A stretch of DNA of 64,000 bases. It comes from Centroberyx gerrardi (Eukaryota; Chordata; Actinopteri; Beryciformes; Berycidae). The stretch spans positions 12,888,676 through 12,952,675 of the forward strand of contig NC_136016.1 of the NCBI RefSeq assembly GCF_048128805.1, in the 5' to 3' direction. Shown one piece after another: positions 52,122 to 64,000 of the stretch. The notes beneath the pieces are model-generated. The model was given only the letters and a program-made list of their open reading frames with translations, did not search any database and had not been told where the DNA came from. Each line of letters begins with the position of its first letter. Within the stretch, counting starts at the first letter, position 1. Made by a program: the position numbers and the translations under genes.

Positions 52122-53819
52122 CTGTGCTTATGGTTTATGTCTCCGTGTGTGCTGGTAACGATCACTGGCCTAGTCGCCTTGATCTACGTCCAACCCGCCT
52201 CCCCCCCCGCCCCACCCCATTCCTACCCTCCACCCTATCCATCCTATGCCCTACATCCCTAACCCTGCACCCATCCCCCCACTACGCCACGAGCAGGATG
52301 GAAGGTGGCCCATGTAAAAGTGTCAAGGTAATGACAAAGTGACGAGTCGCGCTCAGGACGGGCAGTTAGGGCTTTGACACGATACTTTCCCACAGTACCA
52401 AAGAAACCCTGACATTACTTGTGTACATCAAATTACTTATTCGTTTAGCAGACGCTCCGTATCCTGGCCAAGTGGCTTTGCTTACATCCTTGACGTGTTT
52501 AGCAACCAGTCGAGACCATTTGGTTTCCTCAGGAGCAGCTAAGGTTAGGCTCCTGCTATCAGAATCATAATACAATGCTCAATTTTCTAATCCTTGTATG
52601 GAATCTACTGAAATGTGCAGCTGAACGGTGAAACCATACTGTCAACATAGAATGGACACTGCGATATAAAACAAAAGACATCACTTTTATCGTATCAATA
52701 TTAGTTCTTCACTGTTATGTAATAATATACATTTAACCTGAAGGTGTTATTTTATCAATAAAGAACTATGTATGAAGGTGTCTGAACTAAATGAATTGTG
52801 TAAAACTATTTGCAAGTTAGTAACAATATCGCTATGCAAAAATGTATTACAAATGATTTTGCTTTAATGAAGATGTTCATTTGAACATTACACTTCAAAA
52901 TGTATTTTAATGACAAAACACAATATGATCTTGCTAAAACTTGACGTATTCCTTAGAAGGAAATGGATTTGCGGGTACTTATGCACATGCTCAGTAGTAT
53001 AACAAATGCCCTCTAAAAGCACAAATCATTTATAAAAGCAACTCAAATTCATATAGCATCACATTTTTGGCTGTCACCTTGTGACATCACCACTTTCAGT
53101 AATATCTATTAAATGAAAGTTGAATGTATGAGTTTTCTGAAACTGAGATACAGATTGTATTAATTAAAAAAAACAAGAAGGACCAGAGATTATATAGATA
53201 ACAATATAGACACTAAAACAGATAAAGGAGCCGGTAACAGACTCTATAGACTGTAGAGGGTAGAGTCCCTGAGTTCACACATAAGATACAGAGGGCAGAC
53301 TGGGCTATGAACATGGCAACAAGAAATACACAGACTGATGCACTGCGATAGCCACTGATGAAGCATACATGCATACACACTCACACAAGCTCACTTAAAC
53401 AGAAAATCACGCATTCACACACACACAAGGACACGCACACACTCACACAGATACGGTGGCTGCCCAGCTGCTACAGGCAATCAAGACGGAGCGTCATGTT
53501 ACAGAAGCCCGATGACTCTGCTCATTCCTTCCTGGCTGAGCCGTCGCTCTCTGCCTCACATCCCTCCGATAAACAGGACGGCGTGCCAACTTAACTTACC
53601 AGGCTAACTCCTCGCTCCACCACCTTCTATTTTACACGGGGCCCCAAACCCACTGAGCTTCCGCCTCCACACCCTTACCCCCACTTACACCCATCCACCC
53701 CCCCCACCCCTTGCTACATGACACCTTTCATACTACTCAAACATCCATCATTCCTCCTAAGCCCCATCACTCAGGCTCCCATCAGCAACGCCCCCTTTCC
53801 AATTCCCACACTCTCTTTC
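51542..53819. other. Region upstream of scn4a, no gene seen
   Basis: Mixed sequence containing a triple tandem copy of a cataccctgt-type unit near 51590..51625, a TG microsatellite at 52087..52119 and a C-rich block at 52190..52290. Non-coding first exons and the promoter of scn4a may lie here or further right. Confidence 0.5.
52087..52119. repeat. (TG)n microsatellite
   Basis: Uninterrupted TG run upstream of scn4a. Confidence 0.95.
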
Positions 53820-53854
53820 TCACACACACACACTCATGCACACACACACACACT

Positions 53855-53896
<42 letters not shown>
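53820..53896. repeat. (CA)n microsatellite
   Basis: CA run of about 77 bp with a few point changes; it produces long His/Thr frames that are not coding. Confidence 0.95.
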
Positions 53897-53900
<4 letters not shown>

Positions 53901-54723
53901 AGACACTCTCTGTTCTCCTTAAACAAACCACTACTCCAGATTGTATTTCCTTTTTCCTGCCCAAATCAACCCTTTGGATTTATTACCGATATCGGCCGGG
54001 TCGCACAGTGCCACTGCGGTCACTTGTGAACGAGGCATCCTGGGCCATCCATCTCCTTCTTCTGTTCCCTCCCTCCCCTTCTCACGACCTAGCCTCCCCC
54101 TCATCATCCCATTTCAAGACCCCCATTCTGGGAGTCATGGGCCCCGCTGCCTTGGACCGTGGGCCAGCCTTAAAATACACATCCTGAGAATGGATTTGTT
54201 TCTCCGTGGCTTATGGGAAACATTTCCTGATCACATTATGTCACATCATTAACAGTGAGGCCATCAAAAGTCATCCTTTAAAAATCCAGGTGCCTTTGTT
54301 GAAAGCCTGGTAAAAAAAAAAAAAGAAAGCTCTTTGCTGAAAGGCGATGATATAGCTGGTGTGGACTTGAGCCAGTACTGCCTTGTCTCCCGTGTCAATT
54401 AAGTAAATAATACGTTTTGGCACCATGTTAACATTTGTAGCTACGTCTGTAAGTGTACATTTCTCCACACTGAAGAGCCAAGGGTAAGGGCCTAAAGTTA
54501 GAAAAGAAGGATATTCAATATCAGTCAAAATAGATTCTGTATATCAGGCTCATACTCATCATTAAATATATTTAACTACAACATTAAGTGCTAATGCCCA
54601 GAAAATATAGTCCTGTCTGAATTTCATCTGATATAAGCAGAAGCAAACGACTTGAAGTACATATTAAATGTCATTAAATGATCTACAGCGTCTGACTGAA
54701 GACAGTTTCATGACAATGCTCCT

Positions 54724-54753
54724 TTGGTCTCTGGGAGAAATCCCAGAGACCAA
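54724..54753. repeat. Perfect 13-bp hairpin with GAAA loop
   Basis: TTGGTCTCTGGGA (54724..54736), loop GAAA, TCCCAGAGACCAA (54741..54753). Every arm base pairs. No T-run follows on either strand, and there is no known gene around it. Confidence 0.85.
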
Positions 54754-54769
54754 TACTATATGGACAGGT

Positions 54770-57700
54770 GGCAAGCTGCGGAAGAGAGAGGGAATTCAAG
54801 ATTTCTGAAGCTCCCTCGGACAGTAATATATATGTCACCTTGCATGTCAGTGAAGGCCATGCTGCCATGTGACATGTGACATTCCCGTTGAGGATATAGA
54901 CGGTGTAATGTAGACACCCCTTCGTTACACTAGCCGGCTGCGGAATGTGAATGCCAATATTCCTATCCGGAAACTAACTGAACCAGCTTTGGGCTTTTGT
55001 CAAAAGGGCAGCATGAGTTCATACAGCAAGAGATGATGTGCTATATACCCGTCAACATGTGACAAACTTCATTTCATTGGTTTTCTGTGTCTTGGGTGTT
55101 AAGTAGTCAAATTACCAAATGTCATCAGTGAAATGTGAGAACAGAAAATTACTCGCTGCGCTTCTTTTGGAACTCCAAACATACAAGTATAAAAAAATAT
55201 TGCCTCAAAATCTAGACTACTTCCTGGTTCATCTTGAGAGATGAGTCGCAATTCTTCTTCGCTGTTCTTTACTAGGATAGCTGTGATTTTAACTGATAAG
55301 TGTTGAGTGCTTTATGCATTGTGATACCATAGGTGGTTTATGTACCTAAAATATTAATGCCATGTTAGCTTAATTCTGGTTTCCCTAAGATGCCTGGAAT
55401 TTAGTGCAAGTACAGGCATGTCAAATGCCAACATTGAACTTTACACATCTCAATCCACAGCTTTACAGCACTTACCATGCCTGGAATGTGGCTAAGTTGT
55501 AAACGAAAGATCTACAGAGCAAACAAGGGCTTTTATCCACACGTCCTTTGACATTTGCAGTGCCCCTGTTCCCCTATTTTCTCACGGGGTCAAATCGCAA
55601 CACTAGTTCGCTCTCTCCCTGCTCTCTTCAACACCCTGTCACCCACCAGTTAACCTTGTATTTCAAACCCTATAGGGGGCCACATTAACAGACGTCTCCA
55701 CCTGTTACTACTTCCTACCGTGGCATTGTATGTTGCTGCTACATACAGTGGGAGGCACGGTACATACTTCAAAACTATCATAGCTGCACGTTATGCCAAA
55801 CTAGGAGTTATGCTGAGACTGAAAATGATGAACTTATTCATGGGGTCAAGAATCACATGCCCCTGGAGTTTTTTACTATTCGCTACTACTCATCTTTAGC
55901 AGAAATGGGTGTAGTGCACAGTAGGCTCAGTAGGAATAGCAAGTATGGTATTCTCACATGCATTATGTCCATGCTGAGAGGACAGCTGCTGTCATTCATG
56001 GTATGCCTCTGTCGCTGCATGCCGAGGAGCTGTGAAGACCCGGAGTAATCTCCCTGCTGCAGACAGCAGATGGCTATCAAACACATATAGGCCTACTGAA
56101 TATTAAATCCAGACTTTAATTGGAGTACAGAGCCATCAATGTGTGTGTTTGGCTGACTACGGACTTAAATGTTTCACCACAACCATTTTCTCTTAATCTA
56201 ATTATTTCAAATAGCCTAGATCATGCTAGAAAGACAGCTGTAGGCCTATAATTATTGAATATGGTCCATGTAATGCATGGGTTTGAGAGTGGTACATCCT
56301 TTGCTGTTCTCTCTCTGCACTGCTGCCTACTCTCCTTTTTGATAGAGAACATGTAGTCCTACAGTCCAATGTTTCCCAGCTTGGTGACCAGAATCTCATC
56401 TCATCATAACACCGTTATGCGAAAAAACACCCATTTATTGGTTAAGCCTTTGATCAAAACGTTCCCTGTACAGAGCAAAAATGGAAGAACAGCAACATCA
56501 GTGGATAATGAGAGCATATTAATAAAATGTTACCAACAGAACCTGAGCTTTTATCGTTAGGGTACTAAAATAACATGGTCTAGGATCTAAATTTGTATAT
56601 GACTAGCCATATCAAATAAATAAGCTAGAAATTAAGCTGCTTTGGTATAAACATGTCAACACAAATCTAATACAACAATCCAAATAGATTTCTTGTATCT
56701 CAAATTGACCCATTTGGCCCTTTGCACTGACAGCACAGAAGTCTGAGAAGACTAGATAGGGCCAAGTGATACGGGGAATATTCCATCCAGCTTGTGAGAG
56801 ACCAGGGGGAGCTATTATCATATTCATTACACCAATCAAGTCCTTTGAAAGGCACTGGTGTCTGGAAAGTGGCTGCTTATGTATTACAACAAGTCAAGCC
56901 AAAGGCCAGAGACCTGCTCGTAAAACCTGAACCAACCAAACATGACGATATGATGGCCTGTTATGATTGCTATACAGTTTAAAAGGAAACAGACTAGGTT
57001 ATCAGAGACAGTTCAACACTCATGTACAAAATATTATTCATGTATCATGTGGCATACAATTTTCTCATGGGATCAATCAAAACCATGGATGGAAGAGAAC
57101 TATGATGAACTGGAAAGCTCAGCAACTGAGACAGTAAATTTCGAGAGGAAAAATGGTTTCCTTATCTTTAACCTTATTTCACCCTTTGACTACTCTGGAA
57201 AATATGGAGGCCTAGCCAAGCAGTCACATGGGTTCACTTGGTGAAAGAAACTCAAAACCAACACCTTCTGCGTCCAAGAACATGTGATGCGAGACACACA
57301 CACACACACACACACTCAGGCAGAGGAAGACCACTGCTACATCTTTAAACAGAAATGCATGTAGCACCTATCATATAGTGTTGAAACCTACGAGAAATTG
57401 TGTATTTTCTGCCATCTATTGTATGTTTGTTGATAAAAGTATGATTTTTAGTGGAGAATGCAGTTTAGAGAAGATTCAACCCAAATAATAATAAGCAGAA
57501 AAACATTTAAGACTAAAATAATACAATGTGCAAACAAAACCCACTTGCACAAAGGAAAGTTAAAACACCACCTGATGATCCCCATCCATCTTGAAATCTG
57601 CATGGGCCCTGTTGTTAGGGCTCCATTGTAGGGACCCATCCTGTTACATAACACTTGGTGCACTGCTGACAGGATCTAATATGAACAGGAGGCTACCACC

Positions 57701-60700
57701 AATCTCCACGTCTTCCAGGGTGTCCAGGGATCCGCTTCGCCTGGGGCCTGGCTGTCTCCATAGTCCCACACGTCTGATTTGGGCAACATGGATTAGCGGC
57801 AGAGAAATGGTGGGGTATGAGCATCCACAGCATCACAGTATCTTGCCCATCTGCCATGAAGACACGGGCTAAAAATAAAACTTTTCCCTCATGGGAGGAG
57901 GCATGGTGGGGATTGAGAAGGTTGAAATCGCCCGCACTGGCCAAAGGACCTTCGCACCTTACATGTGCGTTGGATGAGACATTCACCTGGCAGGTGAAGA
58001 CGTGGGCTTGTTGTGATGCTCATGTGCAATATCCCCTATGGTGGGAACAGTGTGGCAACCTACTGGGACACCACATACAGTATATGCCCCATACCGCTGC
58101 ATGCACACATGCACGTATACAAATGTGACTAAACTGGCACATACACACGTTTGAAAACACTGTCGAGAAGCCATAAATCTACCAATCCAAAATTTGAGCT
58201 AAGCTCAATTACATGTCCATGTTTATTATTAGAATAAAGGTGGTTATATTAAAAGGTGTTTTTGCCTTTCATTTCTTCGACATTGCCTGTGGTCAACTAA
58301 TTATTTTGTGTGCCAAGACAACAAAAGATTTGCTAGGGTATACAATAAGAAAATATAAAATGTAATTCTGTCTTCTAATTGACAACTGCTCTTTCAGAAA
58401 CAATAGCCAAATAATTCACTATTGCTCAACTAACTTAGCTGAGCAGCCAAGTAACTTTCACCACAGTCCAATGAGACTAGGAGGAAAACCAAACCATTAC
58501 TCAAAATCATTCTCTATTTTCACCATACTACCTTAAAGTTAAGATGATGCAAAATTAAGCCATCTCAAGCCAGGAAGGAGAAACATAAATATAAAAGCCG
58601 GATATCTATCGACCACGGAAGACATTTAAAAATAGCACTAAAAGGTAAACAATCGAGCAAAGCTACTCGAAACTTGTAAGTTAAACCCCTTCAACCAGAC
58701 AGGACATGTTCATATTCTGAGATACATGCAGGACTCATCTTCAGACTCCACAACCCATGCAACACCAAAGAGGGCAGGTGGCGGTTTACCTTGCAAAATA
58801 AATATTTCCACAGAATTTAGGAAACTTCTGAAAAAAAAAATATCAAGTCTTCCGTCAAGCCTTTTTACTGAGGTCGTAATTCTGCCCTTCTGGCAGCCAG
58901 TGCGGGCTGCAGGACAGCTGTTGCTGACGCAGTGGTGTCTTAGTGAAACCTGAGAGTTGCTCCAGGTAGGATCAACGCGTCCGGACCTTCTGACACTTCA
59001 ACTGCGAAACAGGTTCTCACACAGCTGGTCGCTCCTCGACGCACTTCTGTCGGCTTTTCTTTTATTTGGGTTACAGTCAACACCTAAACGGAACAGAGGT
59101 GTGTCGTAAGGAATGACAGTTTTCTTGTCATCAAGTATTCTCTGAATTGCCGATTGCGACGTGGGATAGTGAGTCTGCTGCCACCGAGTGCGTGTTTCTG
59201 TTCAGTTGCAGTTGCATGAAAAGATGAGGCTGCTAGATGTAGGATGGTACAGAATAAAAATAAATCTATTGCCTTTCTTCAGATGAGGTGAAGGAAATGC
59301 ATCTGAAAGATCGTAATTTACTGCGCCCTCGCCTATTGTACATGCACTTAATTAAATAATTTATCATTTTCATAATGTATCCACACGTTTTTGTTGTTGA
59401 ACTTTGCAACTTGTAGGACCTACATTTGAATAGGAAGATTTGCAAAAATAAACCGTACGTTTAGCAACATGTAGTTGTATATTATTGTATTATTATTGTA
59501 TAATATTTGTGAATGTGCAAAAAAGATTTGTAGGCTAATAGCACAAAAACTTTTGCGCACATAAAAATACACAGACAGCCCAATTTTACAAGTAGTATTT
59601 TTTTGGCAGATAGGCCTATTTGATGCTTCCACATGATGAGCCAATGGGGACGCAGGATTTTACATCATTTCTGACTATCCCACTGGGGAGTGATGTGGTT
59701 TGAGCAGGTTGCCAGTTGTTCTTATTACAAGATGAATGTTTTCAGAGAGTAACGGAGGAAAATTAAATGGAAAATTGGAGGAAGAGTGACTGACAACCAA
59801 TGCTGGGTCTGTCAGTTCCTGAGGGATTCTAGATTCGGTTTTTCGATTTATACAAACAAATTTGTCATAAACAATTATCTTCCTGAACTGTACCAGAACA
59901 ATTTCTATATAATTAGCTATATCATATAGATTATTGCAGTAATAATTGTAAAAGAAGCCCACGCCTACTTACAGTTAATAAATGAATTGATTTGTATGGA
60001 TTTGTCTGTACTCTGATTATAACAAAGATGGAGCAGTCAGTTCCTTGTTGCTGAGCGGTGAACACAACCACCAGAGGGCAGCATGGTGGCTTTCAATTCC
60101 CTTGACAGTCCCATGTTTTGTTGATGGACTTACCCATTCTCCCCAATCCCCTTGTTCAAAGCAAAAGATAGGCCTACATGTCTTGAAAAAATTATGGACA
60201 CAACATTACATTTTTTAACTCCATACACCTTCTTAGAATAAACAGGAGACTGACAGCAGCTCCCAAAGTGTTCATAGGACCTCAAATAGATATTTGTCTA
60301 GGGACTCAGATCTGAGAAGGTTTTGGCCAGCAGATGCACATCTGAAAAAAACTTTCTACTTGATGATGTAGCAGAGGATGGCCATGCTCAGATTTCACTT
60401 TCTCTCAGTGCAGTCAATTGTTCATTTGTCCTTCATTTTGGGAACCATTACTTGACTCAATGTCAGAGAGCACAAAGAAGGCCAATCACTTGGCATATCC
60501 TCTCTGTATGGTTTGCAGTGCATTGCTGGATCAGCAGTCTGAAATAGATTATTGCTCCTGAATTGGAGACTGACTTGTTGGACACACAGAAAGTTTTTTG
60601 TGTTTTTCTACTACCAAAATAAGATTTATTCTGTAGTGCTCCTGTCAGTTGTGAATCAGCGAATGTTTATACAGTGATGTAGTCATAAACAAAAAGGTGG

Positions 60701-61500
60701 GTAAGCTATGACCTCCAATCACTGATCATCATAAAGCACCAATATAAACAAAAGCATTTGCATCTACAGCATTAATATGCACTTTCCATTGTTTCTTAAA
60801 ATACCACATCTTCATATAGCATACATCAGTTTGATACTATGATGTGTGCTACAGATTTGTTTCAGAAAACAACTCTATTTTGCAAATAAAGAGTTGGGTA
60901 AACTGAGTTTAGGTGGGTATAGCCTCGCCCCTGCCCATAAAAAATACCCCTGGGTTGTCTATTCATAACTACTATTTATTTTCCCACTTTTCAGTTAATT
61001 GAATTTGTAATTACCATATTTCCATCAGTCATGAAGCCACCATAACGGTTACTGTTGTCATGGAAACGGTGATTCAGAGTATCTAGCTACATCTGTGTAT
61101 ACTTCAGTAGCGAGAGTGAAAAGGTTAGTTTGCTTAATTGATATGTTTTATATTATAGGGCCGACATTAAGCACCCGAGGTAACTGTCGTGAAAATAATT
61201 TGATAACCTTGTTTTACTCTCAACAGCATACCAGACTTGAACTTGCTTTCCAGTGCTGTTTTCTGTCTAACTCCACTTCTCCCTTCTGAGGGCAGGTGAG
61301 TTTAGGAAATGGGAATGAATAACTAATTCAATTTACTTTACTTTTTTTTAAATCAGTGATGTTACTTCTGCTGTTTTGGCAAATGTGAGTTAGCAACGTG
61401 CTCAAATTCACCAAAACAAGTTAGCTCAGTTAATATATTAGCCAAATAGCCAACTAGCTAGGCGCGGTCATTGGCTGTCAACAGCCAATCAAAGTTCCGC
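54770..61500. other. Gene-poor region
   Basis: No splice-bounded exon that I can recognise over 6.7 kb. Contains a short CA run at 57294..57315. Open frames are short and show no protein-family resemblance. Confidence 0.5.
57294..57315. repeat. (CA)n microsatellite
   Basis: Short CA run of about 22 bp. Confidence 0.85.
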
Positions 61501-61821
61501 ACTTCCTTGTCTTCATACCGATATAGGTTAGCTAGCTTTGCCGGCAAATGCAAAATGGACGAGAATTCCTCACAGCTATCAAAGCTTCCCACTTCTCAAC
61601 AACTTTTATTTGAAGGACCAAAACAGTGCTTGGAGAATGGTTGAATCCATCGTGGAGGTTCATTGTAAGCTCTGAAATAATGTTATTGAGTCTTTTTCTG
61701 TTTAGTTTTGATTGATGCTACCTAATTAGTGCTTTAGCTTTGTTGATGTTAACTCATTATAACCACGTGCTGTTATAAAAGGCAATAATAATAATAGAGC
61801 AGCGAAAAATGCATGTTTTAC

Positions 61822-61914
61822 CTGTTCAAAACTTTGTAGCTTGAGGAGACCGCTACATAGATGCAATCTGGGGCTCTTGCCCCGTCTACAGTCAGTCAAA
61901 ATAGAGCGACCCAT
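61822..61914 (-). other. Weak candidate first exon
   Basis: Thirty-one codons starting ATGGGTCGC and ending at a donor-like gtaaaac. A second short plus-strand frame (MDENSSQLSKLPTSQQ) starts at 61555. Neither resembles a family I know; they could be parts of a repeat. Confidence 0.15.
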
Positions 61915-62484
61915 CTATGGTAACGCGGTTTCAAAATATTACTGCAGAGCGTGGTAGTGACCCAATATTTTCGAGCACATCCGGTGACATTTGTGGTTCA
62001 CGTGCAAGCGAGAGATGAATTCGAGTCATGCTTGACTGGTAGCAACAATCTGAAGTTTTATTGGTTTATTTATGTGATAACAGCTTAGCTATGTACTGTA
62101 TGTAGTATGGTTTTTGTGTAGTTTAAAAACCATTTTGAAGGAAAATATAGAAAATTAAAGCTTGAAACTGATCATTTCTGTTTGAAATAAGAAAGACAGG
62201 GCGTAGAGAGACATCTGGGTACAGTGATAGAAACCTTATACCCTTCAATTCTACCACACACTCCTTTGCCTGTGGAAAAATAGTTGAAAATACCAGTATC
62301 AACATTAACATTCGCCGGGGTGCTTTGACCTCTATGTTGCCTAAGAGAAAGTTGTGTTGTGAATAACCATCTGACCTCATCCACAGCAGACCTCTTAAAA
62401 TTTGCCTACAAAGCAAACAGGAGGACTGGGGGTGCAACTCTCATCATGGTCAATATACATAGTTAGTTGCCAAGCACTTACAAC

Positions 62485-63075
62485 AAGCCAAGGCCTATGC
62501 ACAGATTCTCTTTAGTGATTTTAGTTCAGCTTTTAATACAATACAAATTCATATACTTCTGCAGCGACTTCTCGACTTGGGTCTGAATGGGGGGCTCATA
62601 CACTGGATTAAAGACTTTTTAACTGATTGCCTTTAGAGAGTGTGTATTAAAGGAGTATTAAATTAAAATGATAAGTAAATGAAACAGGATTCTCAATAGG
62701 CTACAGCTGGAAAAATAATAGGCAGACAGCAAAAGCAACTGGATGAGTACAACTCAACTGTACACAACAAGTCTGAAAATAACCCAAGTCACCTCCTCCA
62801 CCATGAGTTTGAGATCCAACGTTCAGCCTGGCGCGTTGTCGTTGTCCAACCTCTGTAAGGTCGTTTGTCCCTAAGGCAGTCAGCATCCTCAACAAGATGA
62901 ACTATTGCAACTGCACTGTACTGAATTGGTTTGTGTCTGCCCTGCATCGGTACTGTTGTTGTATATGTGTGTACTTTAAATTGATGTTTTTACTGTGTCT
63001 GAGGTGAGCCTGAAGGCAAATTTCCAGCCTAGGTTGGACAATAAAGATCTTTTGTATTCTATTGTATTCTATTCT
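62485..63075 (+). mobile_element. Internally deleted LINE remnant
   Basis: ILFSDFSSAFNTIQIHILL then GLIHWIKDFLTDC is the conserved reverse transcriptase block (FSSAFNTI) of fish LINEs. After a large internal deletion, TSVRSFVPKAVSILNKMN matches the C-terminal end of the same type of element. The tail ends with aataaagatcttttgtattc and a TATTC repeat. Stops confirm it is dead. Confidence 0.7.
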
Positions 63076-63240
63076 AGATGAAGAAGCCATATCTCTGGCG
63101 ATAGCAAAACTACCAGAAGTAGGACAATATTGTGTTGGAGGACCAGAGAGACCAGAGCCTGAACTCTCCTTATTTCCTGGTACCCAAGAAGAGCATAAAC
63201 ATAAGGCTGATCTTGGACCTTTACTCTCTCACTGCATGCA
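63076..63240 (+). pseudogene. Possible tyrosine-recombinase/LTR-type reverse transcriptase fragment
   Basis: SLNSPYFLVPKKSINIRLIL followed by DLYSL resembles the FYSRYFLVPKK...RPILDLR motif of DIRS/gypsy reverse transcriptases. It is short, frame-shifted relative to its upstream part, and abuts the LINE tail. Low certainty. Confidence 0.3.
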
Positions 63241-64000
63241 AGGTATTTTATTGCAATGAAATTTATTGTATATCATCTACAGTATTTAATCTTTTCAAAG
63301 AAACTGTGCTACTACAATTCATCCAGCTAATTGTTAAGGAAAATTAATTTTGTATTTGAAAATGAATATGGACCTGCTCAGCAACAACAAAAAAGCATTG
63401 GTTGTCACTTTACAGTACATTTTCAAGGCTTATAAAAACACAAGCCAAATTCAGCTTTTAATTGGTAGAACTTGCAACCATGCACTCTACTCAGACCACA
63501 TCGCTTGGATAGACAAAAATTACGTAAAATCCAGTGACCCCATTGGCTCGTCACATGGAAGTGTGAAAGTTCTGTCAAAATTCCATGTATGTTTCAGTAC
63601 ATGTAGAATTTGTAGACAGCATGTCACGTGTAGATTTGAGTTGTGTGTATTTTTTCTTTGTGTACAACTACAATCCCTAACTCATTCAAAAATGGTGATA
63701 TATACAACAACATAAACATTTATGAAAATCAGGTTATGGATTTGGCTTTATTTTTGCAAATCTTTTTTACACATTCACAACTACAAGTACACCTCTGTAG
63801 ACTTGGGTCAGTTTAAATCAACTCCTGCTGCGCATGGGCCGATAGGCAGAAAAAGGGACCAACATTTTTGATTGGACTTGATAAAACAACCACTATATGC
63901 TCAGTGAAAGGGGAGGGGATTGCGTCAGTGCGCTTCATACAGTTTGATTGGGTGCGGAACCCAGTCGATGTGAAGGCTATATTTGGCTGAAAGGTGTGTA
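63241..64000. other. Right end of window, nothing recognised
   Basis: AT-rich DNA with short frames only; no repeat or exon identified. Confidence 0.5.

Noticed and set aside
53711-54029. His/Thr-rich plus-strand frames
   Set aside because: Produced by the CA microsatellite; no splice sites or family motif.

Overview
This is a vertebrate chromosomal window, almost certainly from a teleost fish. The genes are split by GT-AG introns, intergenic DNA is AT-rich and full of dispersed fish repeats and microsatellites, and there are no bacterial operons. Four genes could be rebuilt exon by exon with consistent splice phases. On the minus strand these are plekhm1 (5.7-16.2 kb, 11 coding exons, 1093 aa), cd79b (22.8-25.7 kb, 5 exons, 209 aa) and the skeletal-muscle sodium channel scn4a (34.2-51.5 kb, 26 coding exons, 1895 aa). 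On the plus strand there is a type I interferon gene (20.1-21.8 kb, 5 exons, 175 aa). The scn4a, cd79b and type I interferon grouping is a known fish arrangement and supports a teleost origin.

Layout: 0-2.4 kb holds 3' exons of an unidentified coiled-coil protein on the minus strand, interrupted by a nested pair of DNA transposons. plekhm1 follows, with a decayed Penelope-type retroelement in its first coding intron. The interferon gene has an ISRE-like element next to a TATA box, and its transcript meets cd79b tail to tail. 25.7-34 kb has no recognisable gene. It holds a transposon inserted in another transposon, a hAT-type MITE, a LINE remnant and a second copy of one family. scn4a fills 34-51.5 kb. 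51.5-64 kb has no gene I can support, only microsatellites, hairpins and degraded retroelement pieces.

The genes do not form one pathway. plekhm1 is a lysosome/autophagy adaptor, cd79b is the B-cell receptor signalling chain, the interferon is an antiviral cytokine and scn4a makes the muscle action potential. Their adjacency is ancestral linkage.

No new multi-gene system was found. The most notable signals are: (1) scn4a intron 2, which has a perfect U12-type start and branch site but seems to end in AA rather than AC; (2) a second AT-AC intron of the major-spliceosome type in the same gene; (3) two nested transposon insertions with readable target-site duplications; (4) a degenerate hammerhead-like core at the 3' end of the Penelope-like copy. 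All coordinates and motifs were read by eye; no alignment or database search was run.
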